NCBI GenBank assembly: GCA_964647395.1
Contig: CAZYHR010000001.1
Coordinates: forward strand, 1-64,000
Source of the DNA: Phosphoribacter sp964647395
GTDB taxonomy: Bacteria > Actinomycetota > Actinomycetes > Actinomycetales > Dermatophilaceae
DNA: 64,000 nucleotides
Direction: 5' to 3'
Positions 8,484 to 17,536 of this stretch are shown here, one piece after another (position 1 is the first letter of the stretch; every line of letters starts with the position of its first letter). Below the pieces are notes generated by a model. That model saw only the letters and a list, made by a program, of their open reading frames with translations. It was not told the origin of the DNA and searched no databases. The position numbers and the translations under genes are program-made.

Positions 8484-9506
8484 GTGCGGATCCTGGTCAG
8501 CGGAGGGGCGGGCTACATCGGCTCGCACACGGTCGTCCACCTGGTCGCCGCCGGCCACGAGGTCGTCGTCGCCGATTCGTTCGCGAACGCCAAGCCGGCG
8601 GTGGTCGGGCGGATCGAATCGCTGACCGGCCGGCAACTGCCGGTCCACGCCCTCGACCTCACCGACCGGGACCGGACCGAGCGGCTCTTCGCCGCCGACC
8701 GTTTCGACGCGGTGATCCACTTCGCCGGGTTCAAGGCGGTCGGCGAGAGCGTCGAGCGTCCGCTGGACTACTACGAGAACAACCTCGGGGCGACCTTCTC
8801 GCTGCTGCGGGCCATGCGGCGGCACGGGTGCCACCTGTTGGTCTTCTCCTCCTCGGCCACGGTCTACGGGCCCGAGGCCCCGCTGCCCTATCACGAGGAC
8901 TACCAGCCGCTGGTCGCCACCAACCCCTACGGCCGCACCAAGCTGATGATCGAGCACGTGCTGCGGGACGTGGCCGCCGTCGACCCGCAGTTGCGGGTGG
9001 CGCTGCTGCGCTACTTCAACCCGGTGGGCGCGCACCCCTCGGGCACCATCGGGGAGGACCCGCGGGGCATCCCGAACAACCTCCTGCCGTTCGTGGCCCA
9101 GGTCGCGGTCGGGCGGCGCGAACGGCTCAAGGTGTTCGGCGCCGACTACGCCACCGCCGACGGCACCGCCGAGCGCGACTACATCCACGTCGAGGACCTC
9201 GCGGCCGGGCACCTGGCGGCGCTGCACCGCATCGCGGGCACCGACGCCAAGGTGTCCACCTGGAATCTGGGCACCGGCGTGCCGTCCTCGGTGCTGCAGG
9301 TCGTCGCCGCGTTCGAGCGGGCCAGCGGCCGGCCCGTCCCCTACGACATCGTCGGCCGGCGCGCCGGCGACCTCGCGCAGACCTGGGCCGACCCGACCCG
9401 GGCCCGCGACGAGCTCGGCTGGCAGGCCACGCGCACCCTCGGGCAGATGTGCGCCGACGCCTGGCGCTGGCAGCAGCAGAACCCCCAGGGCTATCCGGAC
9501 GCCTGA
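8484..9506 (+). CDS. galE: UDP-glucose 4-epimerase
   Basis: A 340-residue short-chain-dehydrogenase-type epimerase interconverting UDP-glucose and UDP-galactose in the cytoplasm. The NAD-binding loop GGAGYIGSH is at residues 7-15, the catalytic region includes the SSATVYG serine/threonine motif and NPYGRTK (Tyr-x-x-x-Lys), and the family block DYIHVEDLAAGHL is present. Length is normal for GalE. The start is GTG at 8484, with no other candidate close by. It lies just upstream of the broken glycosyltransferase, so the pair may once have supplied and used sugar nucleotides. Confidence 0.93.
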   Translation: MRILVSGGAGYIGSHTVVHLVAAGHEVVVADSFANAKPAVVGRIESLTGRQLPVHALDLTDRDRTERLFAADRFDAVIHFAGFKAVGESVERPLDYYENNLGATFSLLRAMRRHGCHLLVFSSSATVYGPEAPLPYHEDYQPLVATNPYGRTKLMIEHVLRDVAAVDPQLRVALLRYFNPVGAHPSGTIGEDPRGIPNNLLPFVAQVAVGRRERLKVFGADYATADGTAERDYIHVEDLAAGHLAALHRIAGTDAKVSTWNLGTGVPSSVLQVVAAFERASGRPVPYDIVGRRAGDLAQTWADPTRARDELGWQATRTLGQMCADAWRWQQQNPQGYPDA

Positions 9507-9529
9507 CCGGCGACCGGGATACTGGGGCC

Positions 9530-10595
9530 GTGGCGGTGGTGTTCCTGGCCCTGGGGTCACGCGGCGACGTCGAGCCGGTGGCGGTGCTCGCCGCGGCGCT
9601 GGCCCGGCGAGGGGTCGCCAGCCGGGTCGTCGCCCTGGCCGGTTACCGGGGCCTGGTCCGCGGGCTGGGCGCTGACTTCGTGCCGATCGCGGGCGACATC
9701 GCCGACCCGATCGCGCGGACCCGCACGACGCTGAGCCGACTGGTGCTGCGCGGCCAGCTCGGCCAGGCGCTGATCCTGCGCCGGTGGGTCCGGGAGATTT
9801 CCCCGGCGATCGCCGACGCCGTGCTCGGGGCGGTCGACCGCGGCGACACCGTCGTCAGCGGCGTCCTCACCCGCGAGGTCGCCCTGGTCATCGTCGCGGC
9901 CAGTCCCACCCTCGTCCCGCCGGCCGCTGACTGGTCATCGACCCGAAGCCGACGTAGACGGGGGCGTCGTCGCCGGTCAGGAAGTCGGCGAGCTCCGGTG
10001 GCGGCGCGAAGCCCGTCGCGGGAGCCACCAGGTGGCCGGTCTGGTGGACGGTCGGAGCCTGGATGGGCGTCCGCGGCCGCCGTCGCGGCATACCGTCCGG
10101 GCGGCGGTCAGGGGCTACCACCGGCTCGACGCCGTGCTCGACGCGGCGCGCCGGTCCGGCCGGCGGGTGGTCACGCCGGCCCTGCCCGGCACGCCACCCG
10201 GCCCGGTCGACGACCGGGTGCTCACCATCGGTGAGGTCCCGCACTCGTGGCTCTTCCCGCAGTTGGCGGCGCTGGTCCACCACGGCGGGTCGGGCACGTC
10301 CTTCGCCGGGCTGCTGGCCGGGGTCCCCGCTGCCACGGTGCCGTTCGTCGTCGACCAGCCCTACCACGGCGCGCGCCTGCACGCGCTGGGCGTCGGCCCG
10401 GCCCCGCTGCCGGTGCGCCGGCTGACCGGCCAGCGACTGGCCGGGCTCATCGGTGCGCTGACCGACCCGCCCGGGGCGGCGGCCTACCGGGCGCGCGCCG
10501 AGCAGGTGGCCCGGCAGTGCCGGGCCGAGGACGGCATCGGCGCGACGGCGCGGCTGCTGACCCGCCTCGGCGGTGCCGCGGCGACCGCGGGCTGA
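9530..10595 (+). pseudogene. UGT/MGT-type glycosyltransferase, broken by internal inversion and deletion
   Basis: The N-terminal part (GTG at 9530; LALGSRGDVEPVAVLAAALA) and C-terminal part (10086-10595; LVHHGGSGTSFAGLLAGVP) both read forward and belong to the macrolide/sterol glycosyltransferase family (UDP-glucuronosyl-type, GT1). The middle does not: between about 9932 and 10068 the matching family sequence, TGHLVAPATGFAPPPELADF and VYVGFGSMTS, reads on the minus strand. So a block of roughly 140 bp lies backwards inside the gene. In addition, VLTREVALVIVAASPTLVPP seems to jump directly between blocks normally about 80 residues apart, suggesting a deletion, and the two forward halves are in different frames. 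The gene should make no functional enzyme in this state. Confidence 0.82.
9921..10079. repeat. Inverted block bounded by 11-bp inverted repeats
   Basis: CGGCCGCTGAC at 9921-9931 and GTCCGCGGCCG at 10069-10079 are reverse complements with one mismatch. The minus-strand-encoded fragment of the glycosyltransferase (codons from 10055 down to 9936) lies between them, so these repeats probably mark the inversion endpoints. Flipping the block back does not by itself restore a clean reading frame, so the gene has also decayed in other ways. Confidence 0.65.
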
Positions 10596-10610
10596 GCCCG
10601 GCGCCCCCGG

Positions 10611-12320
10611 TCAGCCCGGCCCGGCGCCGCGGTAACCGCCGAAGTTCTGGGTGGCATACCAGCAGCCGCAGGAGGGCGCCCAGCCGGCACCGACGCCGGT
10701 GTGGGTGAAGCTGCTGCTGGTGAGGTTGGCGAAATGCCCCGGCGAGCCGACCCAGAGTTGCACCAGCCGTTGGGCCATCTGCGGGACGGTGCGCCCGCTC
10801 TCCGAGGACATGACGATGTTCTCGCCCGCGGCCGACCAGCCGGTGGGGAGCTGGCGCGAGTAGTCCGGGTTGTGCCAGAAGGTGCCGGTCTGCGCGAGAT
10901 GGCCGGACCACAGGGTGGCCACCGAGTCGATCTGGTGGGAGCGCGCGAGCGGCGCGATGCCGCGGCTGGCGCGCTCGAGGTTGATGAGCCGATGGATCTC
11001 CGCCGCGAGTTGGTCGGACCTGGCCTCCAGGGAGGTCGGCACCGCGGCCGGTCCGCCGTCGAAGTAGCCGACGACGTCGACGACCAGGTGCGTCGAGCCC
11101 AGCGCGTTGGCCAGGTCGAGCCGGCCGTTGCCGAGGGCGACGACGGCGAGGTTGGCCCGCACCGCACCGCCCGGCAGGTTGAGTGTCGAGGTGTCCGGCC
11201 GGGCCGAGCCCGCGGGATAGGCGGTGACATAGGTCGACTGACCCGGTTGCACCGCAGTGAGATTGACGACCAGGGCGCGGGCGGTCGCCGGCACGCCGAA
11301 GCGTCCGGCGACGGTGACCGGCCGGGGGGCGCCGGCGGCCACCGCCGGCCCGACCAGGCGGGTGTCGGCGAAGCGGATCGGGGTCATGGGGACGAAGGAC
11401 GTGCCGCTGGGGACCCAGCCGGTGACGTCGACCGCGACGTCCGTCGCGGCCGCCGCGTTGTAGATCGAGACCCGACCCCCGGCACCGACCTTGGCGACGA
11501 CGAGGTTGGCCACGATCTCCCCGGCGCCGGGGTTGACCGTCGAGGCGGTCGGCCGGGGCGCGCCGGCGGGGAAGACCGACAGATAGGTGCCCGCCGACGG
11601 CAGGATCCCGGTGACGTTGAGCATGACCGCGTCGACCCCGGAGGTCGGCACAGCAGCGCGGCCGGTGACCTGCAACTCGCGGGTCTCGCCCGCCGCCAGC
11701 CGCCCGCCCCCGCCGGCCTGGCCGTCGACGGTCCGGCCGCCGGGCCGGGTGTCCATGAGCCGCTGCGGCGCCGAGCCGGTGAAGGCGGGCCCCTGCGGGT
11801 AGTAGCCGACGACGTCGACCGCGACGTCGGCCCTGCCGGCGCCGTTGAAGACCGAGATGCTGCCGGCGGTGCCGATCTTGACCACCGCGGCGTTGGCGAA
11901 GACCGCGGAGCCCGGCACGTTGAGGGTCGAGGCCTCCGGCACGGTCGCGCCCGCCGGGTAGGCGGTGAGATAGGTGCCGACGGTCGGCATGATCCCGGTG
12001 ACGTTGACGACGACGGCACCGACCCCGGCGGCCGGTATGCCGCCCCGCCCGGTGGCCTGCACGGTCACCGAAGTGCCACCCGGGACCGCGCCGGAGCCGA
12101 CGAACCGATGGTCGACGGTGCGGTGGCCCGGGCGGGTGTCCAGCAGGCGGGCCGGGGTGACCGGCACGTAGTCGGCGGCCGTCGCCGCGACCGCGGCCGA
12201 CCGCGGGGCCGGGGCACCCACGGCAGCGGCGGCCCCGGCGGCCGGGGCCGCCTCGACGGCTCCCACCGCCGCGAGCAGGGCCAGGACGACGGTGGGGATG
12301 ACTCGCCTTCGACGCAGCAC
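10611..12320 (-). CDS. Secreted protein with three beta-rich repeats and a C-terminal CAP domain
   Basis: A 569-residue exported protein. The N-terminus (MLRRRRVIPTVVLALLAAVG) is a signal peptide with Ala-rich cleavage region. Three copies of a domain of about 125 residues follow, each opening like TPARLLDTRPG and containing VVVNVTG, TYLTAYPAG, STLNVPG and VAVDVVGYY; such repeats are common in actinobacterial surface proteins and probably bind cell wall or sugar. The last 140 residues form a CAP/SCP domain (INLERASRGIAPL, GENIVMSS, VGSPGHFANL, FTHTGVG). The start is GTG at 12320. It is convergent with the glycosyltransferase pseudogene. Role unknown; adhesion or wall-associated function is a guess. 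Confidence 0.85.
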   Translation of the reverse strand: MLRRRRVIPTVVLALLAAVGAVEAAPAAGAAAAVGAPAPRSAAVAATAADYVPVTPARLLDTRPGHRTVDHRFVGSGAVPGGTSVTVQATGRGGIPAAGVGAVVVNVTGIMPTVGTYLTAYPAGATVPEASTLNVPGSAVFANAAVVKIGTAGSISVFNGAGRADVAVDVVGYYPQGPAFTGSAPQRLMDTRPGGRTVDGQAGGGGRLAAGETRELQVTGRAAVPTSGVDAVMLNVTGILPSAGTYLSVFPAGAPRPTASTVNPGAGEIVANLVVAKVGAGGRVSIYNAAAATDVAVDVTGWVPSGTSFVPMTPIRFADTRLVGPAVAAGAPRPVTVAGRFGVPATARALVVNLTAVQPGQSTYVTAYPAGSARPDTSTLNLPGGAVRANLAVVALGNGRLDLANALGSTHLVVDVVGYFDGGPAAVPTSLEARSDQLAAEIHRLINLERASRGIAPLARSHQIDSVATLWSGHLAQTGTFWHNPDYSRQLPTGWSAAGENIVMSSESGRTVPQMAQRLVQLWVGSPGHFANLTSSSFTHTGVGAGWAPSCGCWYATQNFGGYRGAGPG

Positions 12321-12459
12321 CCTCTCATCGTCGCAAGCGGCTCGGCCGCCGGGGTCCCCCGTTCGGCCGCTACTGCCGCCGGGCAGATCCGGCCCGCGAG
12401 GGCAAGGTCACTGCCGGGAGGCCGAGCCGCGCGGGGCGGCATACGCAAGAATCGGGGCC

Positions 12460-13494
12460 ATGACGCAGCAGGTGACGGACTCCCCCGACACGACCGACCC
12501 CGCCGACATCATCGAGGTCGCCCGCGAGCAGGTGCTGGGGCGCGGCGAGCGGCTGACCTATGACCAGCTCGTGCAGGTCCTGCGGACCGGCGACGACCGG
12601 CTCGAGGAGCTGCTCGCGCTGGCCCACGAGGTGCGGTTGCGGTTCCAGGGCCCCGAGGTCGAGGTTGAGGGCATCGTCAGCCTCAAGACCGGCGGCTGCC
12701 CCGAGGACTGCCACTTCTGCAGCCAGTCCGGCCAGTTCACCTCGCCGGTGCGCTCGGTGTGGCTCAACATCCCCGAGCTGGTCCGGGCGGCCAAGCTGAC
12801 CCGAGACACCGGCGCGTCCGAGTTCTGCATCGTCGCGGCAGTCCGCGGGCCCGACGACAAGCTCATGGAGCAGCTGGCCGCCGCGGTCGCCGCGATCCGC
12901 GAGAGCGTCGAGATCAACATCGCCGCCTCGCTCGGCATCCTCACCGACGAGCAGGCCGCAACGTTGCGGGACCTGGGGATCCACCGCTACAACCACAACC
13001 TCGAGGCCGGCCGGTCGTTCTTCCCGCAGGTCGTCACGACACACTCGTGGGACGAGCGTTGGGACACCTGCCAGCTGGTCAAGGCCTCCGGGATGCAGCT
13101 GTGCTGCGGCGGCCTGGTCGGCATGGGCGAGACGGTCGAGCAGCGGGCCGAACTCGCCGACCAACTCGGCCGGCTCGAGCCGCACGAGGTGCCGCTCAAC
13201 TTCCTCAACCCGCGTCCCGGCACCCCGTTCGGCGACCTGCCGGTCATGGCCACCAACGACGCGCTGCGCTGCATCGCCGCGTTCCGTCTCGCGCTGCCCC
13301 GCACCATCCTGCGCTATGCCGGGGGCCGCGAACTCACCCTCGGCGACCTGGGCACCCGTGACGGCCTGCTCGGCGGCATCAACGCGGTCATCGTCGGCAA
13401 CTACCTCACGACGCTCGGGCGCGACCCCAAGGACGACCTCGCCCTGCTCGACGAGCTCAATATGCCGATCAAGGCCCTGTCGGCGACCTTCTGA
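12460..13494 (+). CDS. bioB: Biotin synthase
   Basis: A 344-residue radical-SAM enzyme that inserts sulfur into dethiobiotin, the last step of biotin synthesis. The iron-sulfur cluster motif is Cys80-x3-Cys84-x2-Cys87 in GGCPEDCHFCSQS, and later family blocks such as YNHNLEAGRSFFPQV and PLNFLNPRPGTPF are intact. The start is ATG at 12460. It is followed, with a one-base overlap, by a small Cys-rich gene of the BsaP type. The divergent neighbour is the CAP protein, leaving about 140 bp for promoters; I could not pick out a BirA or BioR operator. Confidence 0.95.
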   Translation: MTQQVTDSPDTTDPADIIEVAREQVLGRGERLTYDQLVQVLRTGDDRLEELLALAHEVRLRFQGPEVEVEGIVSLKTGGCPEDCHFCSQSGQFTSPVRSVWLNIPELVRAAKLTRDTGASEFCIVAAVRGPDDKLMEQLAAAVAAIRESVEINIAASLGILTDEQAATLRDLGIHRYNHNLEAGRSFFPQVVTTHSWDERWDTCQLVKASGMQLCCGGLVGMGETVEQRAELADQLGRLEPHEVPLNFLNPRPGTPFGDLPVMATNDALRCIAAFRLALPRTILRYAGGRELTLGDLGTRDGLLGGINAVIVGNYLTTLGRDPKDDLALLDELNMPIKALSATF

Positions 13495-13730
13495 TGGCCC
13501 GGCCCGACACCCGGCCCGGCACCGAGGTGACCGGGGGCTACTGCGGCCGGTGCGGCATACCGCAACGGGAGGGTGACCACACCGTATGCCGCGCGGCCCT
13601 GGCCCTCGAGCCGCCGCGCTACTGCCCGCGCTGCCGCCGCCGGATGGTCGTCCAGGTGACCCCCGGCGACTGGACCGCCCGCTGCGCCGAGCACGGTGAG
13701 AGCACCGTCTCGACGTGGGGACCAGCCTGA
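13494..13730 (+). CDS. bsaP: Biotin synthase auxiliary protein (BsaP-like)
   Basis: A 78-residue protein with two cysteine pairs, YCGRCGIPQ near residue 17 and CPRCRRRM near residue 45, plus two further cysteines (VCRAAL, RCAEHG). In mycobacteria and relatives a small Cys-rich protein encoded next to bioB (BsaP) is needed for biotin synthase function, probably by supporting its iron-sulfur cluster. The match in position, size and Cys pattern makes this the likely identity, though I judge it from memory. The start ATG overlaps the bioB stop (TGATG), so the two are translationally coupled. It contains a rare ATA isoleucine codon created by a GGCATAC word. Confidence 0.8.
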   Translation: MARPDTRPGTEVTGGYCGRCGIPQREGDHTVCRAALALEPPRYCPRCRRRMVVQVTPGDWTARCAEHGESTVSTWGPA

Positions 13731-13801
13731 CCTGCCGCTGCCCGACCGGGTTTGACAGGATAGGGCCAGACCAACCGGCTCCCTCCGAGAGGACGACCGC
13801 G

Positions 13802-14581
13802 ATGCCTGTTCCGAACCTCCACTTCCGTCCCGGCACCCCCAGCTGGGTCGACGGCCAGTTCGGCGACGTCGACCGGGCCGTTGCCTTCTACTCCGAGCTG
13901 TTCGGCTGGGACGTGTCGGGGCCCGACGGGGCCACCGGCTACCGGGTCGCGCGGATCAGCGGACGCCAGGTCGCCGGGCTGGCCCCGGCGATGCTCGCGG
14001 GCGCCCGTGGCCAGTGGGTGACCTACTTCGCCACCGACGACCTCGAGGAGACGCTGGAGGCGATCGTCGAGAACGGCGGCGAGATCAAGCTGCCGAGCAC
14101 CCCGGTCGCCGACCAGGGCACCCTGGCGATCGTCGAGGACAACGGCGACGCGCTGCTCGGGCTCTGGCAGGCCGACACCTTCGCCGGTGCCGAGCTCGTC
14201 GACGAGCCGGGGGCGATGGCCTGGAACGAGCGGCTCACCCGCTCGTTCGTCACCACCCAGACGTTCTACGCCATGGTCTTCAGCTACATCTACGAGGAGC
14301 GCGGCAGCGACAGCTTCGTCTACAGCCTGGCCCGGCTGCCCGGCGACAAGGAGCCGGTGGTCGGCGTGCACGGCTTCGGCATCACCGAGCCGCGCGACCT
14401 GCCCAGCCAGTGGCTGGTCTGGTTCGGCGTGCCCGACGTCGACGCCGCCGTGGCCAAGGCCGTCGGGCTCGGCGGCACGGTCACCCTCGAACCGCTCAAC
14501 AACGTCTTCGGCCGCATCGCGCGGCTGCGCGGCTCGGAGGGCGAGGACTTCGGGGTGGTCACCCCGCCAGACGGCTGGTGA
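13802..14581 (+). CDS. VOC (glyoxalase/bleomycin resistance) family protein, two modules
   Basis: A 259-residue protein with two VOC modules, about residues 5-125 and 135-258. The first reads PSWVDGQFGDVDRAVAFYSE followed by LFGWDVSG, a typical opening; the second ends with the usual EDFGVV strand. VOC proteins bind small molecules or metals and range from dioxygenases to resistance proteins; nothing here fixes a substrate. The start ATG at 13802 follows GAGAGG. It sits between bsaP and bioA and overlaps the bioA start (GTGA), so it is co-expressed with biotin genes, although no biotin role is established for such proteins. Confidence 0.8.
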   Translation: MPVPNLHFRPGTPSWVDGQFGDVDRAVAFYSELFGWDVSGPDGATGYRVARISGRQVAGLAPAMLAGARGQWVTYFATDDLEETLEAIVENGGEIKLPSTPVADQGTLAIVEDNGDALLGLWQADTFAGAELVDEPGAMAWNERLTRSFVTTQTFYAMVFSYIYEERGSDSFVYSLARLPGDKEPVVGVHGFGITEPRDLPSQWLVWFGVPDVDAAVAKAVGLGGTVTLEPLNNVFGRIARLRGSEGEDFGVVTPPDGW

Positions 14582-15906
14582 CCGAGCCGGTCGACGGCCC
14601 GGACCTGCCGGGGCTGCTCGCCTTCGACCGTGAGCACGTCTGGCACCCCTACTCGTCGGCGCTGACCCCCCGGACGCCCTATCTCGTCGAGTCCGCCGCC
14701 GGCGTGCGGCTGCGGCTGCGGCTGCCCTCCGGCGAGCGGCGGGAGTGCGTCGACGCGATGTCGTCGTGGTGGTGCGCCATCCACGGCTATGCCGTGCCGC
14801 AGCTCGACGCCGCCGCGCGGCAGCAGCTGGGCCGGATGGCGCACGTCATGTTCGGCGGGCTCACCCACGAGCCGGCGATCGAGCTGGCGCGGCGGCTGCT
14901 CGAGGCCGCCCCGCGGCATACCGGGCAGCCGGTGCTCGAGCACGTCTTCTTCGCCGACTCCGGGTCGGTGTCGGTCGAGGTCGCGATGAAGGCGGCGATC
15001 CAGTGGCAGCTGGCCCACGGTCGGCGGCGCACCCGCTTCTTCACCATCCGCGGTGGCTACCACGGCGACACCTTCTCGCCGATGTCGGTCACCGACCCCG
15101 ACGGCGGCATGCACGCCCTGTGGCGGGGCATCCTGCCCGAGCACGTCTTCGCCCCGCAGCCGCCGCCGCCGGGCGAGGACCTCGACGCCTGGGTGCGCGA
15201 GACCACGGATCTGTATGCCGCGCACGCGGACTCGATCGCGGCGGTCATCCTCGAGCCGGTCCTGCAAGGCGCCGGGGGGATGACCTACCACGACCCGCAG
15301 GTCGTGCGGGTTCTGGCCGGGCTGGCGCGCGGGCACGACGCGCTCGTCGTCCTGGACGAGATCGCGACCGGCTTCGGGCGCACCGGCACGCTGTGGGCCG
15401 CCGACCGGTGCGCGGTCGTGCCCGACCTCATGTGCGTCGGCAAGGCGCTGACCGGGGGCTATCTGTCGCTCGCGGCCGTGCTGTGCACCCGGGATGTCGC
15501 GCAGGGGGTGAGCGCGCAGGCCGCCGGGGGTGCACTCATGCACGGGCCGACCTTCATGGCCAACCCGCTGGCCTGCGCGGTCGCGACCGCGTCCTGGGAC
15601 CTGCTGCAGGCGCGCGGCTGGCCGGGCGAGGTCGCCGCGATCGAGGCCGGTCTGCGCGGCGGGTTGGAGCCGGCCCGGTCGTTGCCGTCGGTGCGCGACG
15701 TGCGGGTGCTCGGTGCGGTCGGCGTGCTCCAGTTGCGCGAGCCGGCGCGCGGTGCGCAGCTGGCGGCCTACGCGGTGGAGCGGGGGGTGTGGGTGCGGCC
15801 GTTCCGCGACCTCGTCTACACGATGCCCCCGTATGCCACCTCCGCCGAGGATCTGGCGCTGGTCACCTCGACGCTGGTCGGGGCGATCGCCGCGGTGCAC
15901 GGCTGA
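14578..15906 (+). CDS. bioA: Adenosylmethionine-8-amino-7-oxononanoate aminotransferase
   Basis: A 442-residue class III PLP aminotransferase that converts KAPA to DAPA using S-adenosylmethionine as amino donor. Specific BioA features are HVWHPYSSALTP at the N-terminus, MSSWWCAIHGY, and GRMAHVMFGGLTHEPA. The PLP aspartate is in VLDEIATGFGRTG and the Schiff-base lysine in CVGKALTGGYLS. The GTG start at 14578 overlaps the VOC stop. Its 3' end overlaps the convergent WYL regulator gene by 44 bp. Confidence 0.95.
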   Translation: MTEPVDGPDLPGLLAFDREHVWHPYSSALTPRTPYLVESAAGVRLRLRLPSGERRECVDAMSSWWCAIHGYAVPQLDAAARQQLGRMAHVMFGGLTHEPAIELARRLLEAAPRHTGQPVLEHVFFADSGSVSVEVAMKAAIQWQLAHGRRRTRFFTIRGGYHGDTFSPMSVTDPDGGMHALWRGILPEHVFAPQPPPPGEDLDAWVRETTDLYAAHADSIAAVILEPVLQGAGGMTYHDPQVVRVLAGLARGHDALVVLDEIATGFGRTGTLWAADRCAVVPDLMCVGKALTGGYLSLAAVLCTRDVAQGVSAQAAGGALMHGPTFMANPLACAVATASWDLLQARGWPGEVAAIEAGLRGGLEPARSLPSVRDVRVLGAVGVLQLREPARGAQLAAYAVERGVWVRPFRDLVYTMPPYATSAEDLALVTSTLVGAIAAVHG

Positions 15907-16849
15907 CGGCGGGCAGCGCGGCGTCCAGTCGGCCGACCAGGCGGCGCAGCGCCGCGACCATCGCCGCGTCGCCGTGCAGGGTGAAGGGATGGTCGAGCCG
16001 GGCGATCCACCAGGCTGCGGTGTCCGGATCGTCGGCGCCCATGAGCAGTTCGGTCGTCGTGGCGTCGACGGGGGTCAGCGAGCCGAACTGCTCCAGCCCG
16101 CGCAGGTGCTCGGCGCCCACGTGGACGGTGAGCCGGGCCTGGTGCGGGTAGCTGTCCGGGGGTGGCTGGCGGCGCAGCTGGGCGATGACGTCCGGCTCGT
16201 CCGCGCGGACGGTGAAGCTGAAGGTCATGACGTGCAGGTCGCTGAGCCGGTCGATCCGGAAGGTCCGCCAGTCGGCCCGGTCGAGGTCGAAGGCCGAGAG
16301 ATACCAACGCCGGCCGGCCGCGACGAGGCGGTGCGGCTCGACCCGCCGGGTGGTGGGCGAGCCGCCGCGGTCGAGGTAGTCGAAGGCGACCCGGCGCCGC
16401 GCGGACACGGCCTGAGCCAGCGTGGCCAACAGGTCGGCGTCCACCGGGGCGAAGCGCCAGTCGGCCAGCCGGATGGCCTGGCCCAGCGCGGCGACCCGCT
16501 CGCGCGCCGCTGCGGGCAGCCCGGCCTCGAGCTTGACCGCCGCGCGCAGGGCCGCCTCGTCCTGGCCGACCAGGCCGTTGAGCCCGGCGGTGCGCAGGCA
16601 CAGCGCGACGGCGACCGCCTCGTCGGGGGTGAGCAGCAGCGGCGGGACGATCCGGCCGCGGTCCAGGCGATAGCCGCCGCCGTGGCCGCGGTCCGCGCCG
16701 ATGGCATAGCCGAGGTCGCGCAGCCGGTCGACGTCGCGGCGCACGGTGCGGGTCGTCACGTCCAGCTCGGCGGCGAGCTCGGCGGCGGTCCACACCGGCC
16801 GGGACTGGAAGAGCCCGAGTAGCTGTAGCGCCCGGTCGGTCGTCGTCAT
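15863..16849 (-). CDS. WYL-domain transcriptional regulator (YafY family)
   Basis: A 328-residue regulator. Residues about 8-60 form a winged helix-turn-helix (WTAAELAAELDVTTRTVRRD), and residues about 140-220 form the WYL ligand-sensing domain with the motif AAGRRWYLSAFDLDRADWRTF. A WCX-type C-terminal extension follows. These proteins often control DNA-damage or stress genes and bind nucleic acid ligands. It is divergent from the DinB/DUF664 gene with 95 bp between starts, a common arrangement in Actinobacteria that suggests it controls that gene and itself. The C-terminus overlaps bioA on the other strand. Confidence 0.88.
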   Translation of the reverse strand: MTTTDRALQLLGLFQSRPVWTAAELAAELDVTTRTVRRDVDRLRDLGYAIGADRGHGGGYRLDRGRIVPPLLLTPDEAVAVALCLRTAGLNGLVGQDEAALRAAVKLEAGLPAAARERVAALGQAIRLADWRFAPVDADLLATLAQAVSARRRVAFDYLDRGGSPTTRRVEPHRLVAAGRRWYLSAFDLDRADWRTFRIDRLSDLHVMTFSFTVRADEPDVIAQLRRQPPPDSYPHQARLTVHVGAEHLRGLEQFGSLTPVDATTTELLMGADDPDTAAWWIARLDHPFTLHGDAAMVAALRRLVGRLDAALPAVSRAPRRSPRPASR

Positions 16850-16944
16850 GGCCCCAGGATGCCGGAACTCAGGTGACTGTTTCTGTCCTATTAACTGGGG
16901 ACACTGGTCTGGTCAGCCTCCCCGGACCACCCAAGGAGACCGCA

Positions 16945-17532
16945 ATGTCCTTCCTCCCGCCCATCGTCACCGGCGAGCAGCAGCTCCTGGCCGCCTTCGC
17001 GGGGCAGCAGTACTCGCAGCTGCGCGCCGCGGCCCACGGACTGGATGCCGACCAGCTGCGCACCCGCTCGACGGTGAGCTCGCTGTCGATCGGCGAGTTG
17101 CTGCGGCACACCGCCCGGGTCGCGAGCGGCTACGGCGCGCTCATCGCCGCGGCCCCCGAGCCCGGGCCGGTGGAGGACCCGGCGGACGAATCGATGCCGG
17201 CGGACATGACCGTCGAGCAACTGCTGGCGGAGTTCGACAGCAGCGTCGCGGAGTTCGACGCGCTGCTGACCGGGGAGCTGGATCTGGCCAAGCCGGTGCC
17301 GATCCCCAAGGCGCCGTGGTTCCCCGAGGGCAACTGGGAGGTGCGCTGGGTGATCCTGCACGTCATCGCCGAGGTCGCCCGGCACGCCGGCCACGCCGAC
17401 ATCATCCGCGAGAGCATCGACGGCAAGGGCTCCTATGAGCTCAACGATCTCGCCGACGGGGTGGACACCGCGGCCTGGGCCGAGCAGGTCGGCTGGGACG
17501 ACAGCGCGTGGGGCGGCGCGGACCGGACCTGA
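16945..17532 (+). CDS. DinB / DUF664 family (mycothiol-dependent transferase-like) protein
   Basis: A 195-residue four-helix-bundle protein. The family features are a metal-site histidine in SIGELLRHTARVASGYGAL and the C-terminal HVIAEVARHAGHADIIRESI, the two-histidine pattern of DUF664/DinB_2 proteins. Characterised relatives use mycothiol or bacillithiol to handle electrophiles. The ATG at 16945 follows AAGGAG at good spacing; the longer in-frame reading from 16873 lacks that support. It is divergent from the WYL regulator, and a long hairpin follows its stop. Confidence 0.85.
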   Translation: MSFLPPIVTGEQQLLAAFAGQQYSQLRAAAHGLDADQLRTRSTVSSLSIGELLRHTARVASGYGALIAAAPEPGPVEDPADESMPADMTVEQLLAEFDSSVAEFDALLTGELDLAKPVPIPKAPWFPEGNWEVRWVILHVIAEVARHAGHADIIRESIDGKGSYELNDLADGVDTAAWAEQVGWDDSAWGGADRT

Positions 17533-17536
17533 CCGG

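Noticed and set aside
9888..10382. A minus-strand open frame of about 164 codons inside the glycosyltransferase region
   Set aside because: Only its last third looks like protein, and that part is the flipped piece of the plus-strand gene; the rest is shadow reading of the C-terminal part, so it is not a separate gene.
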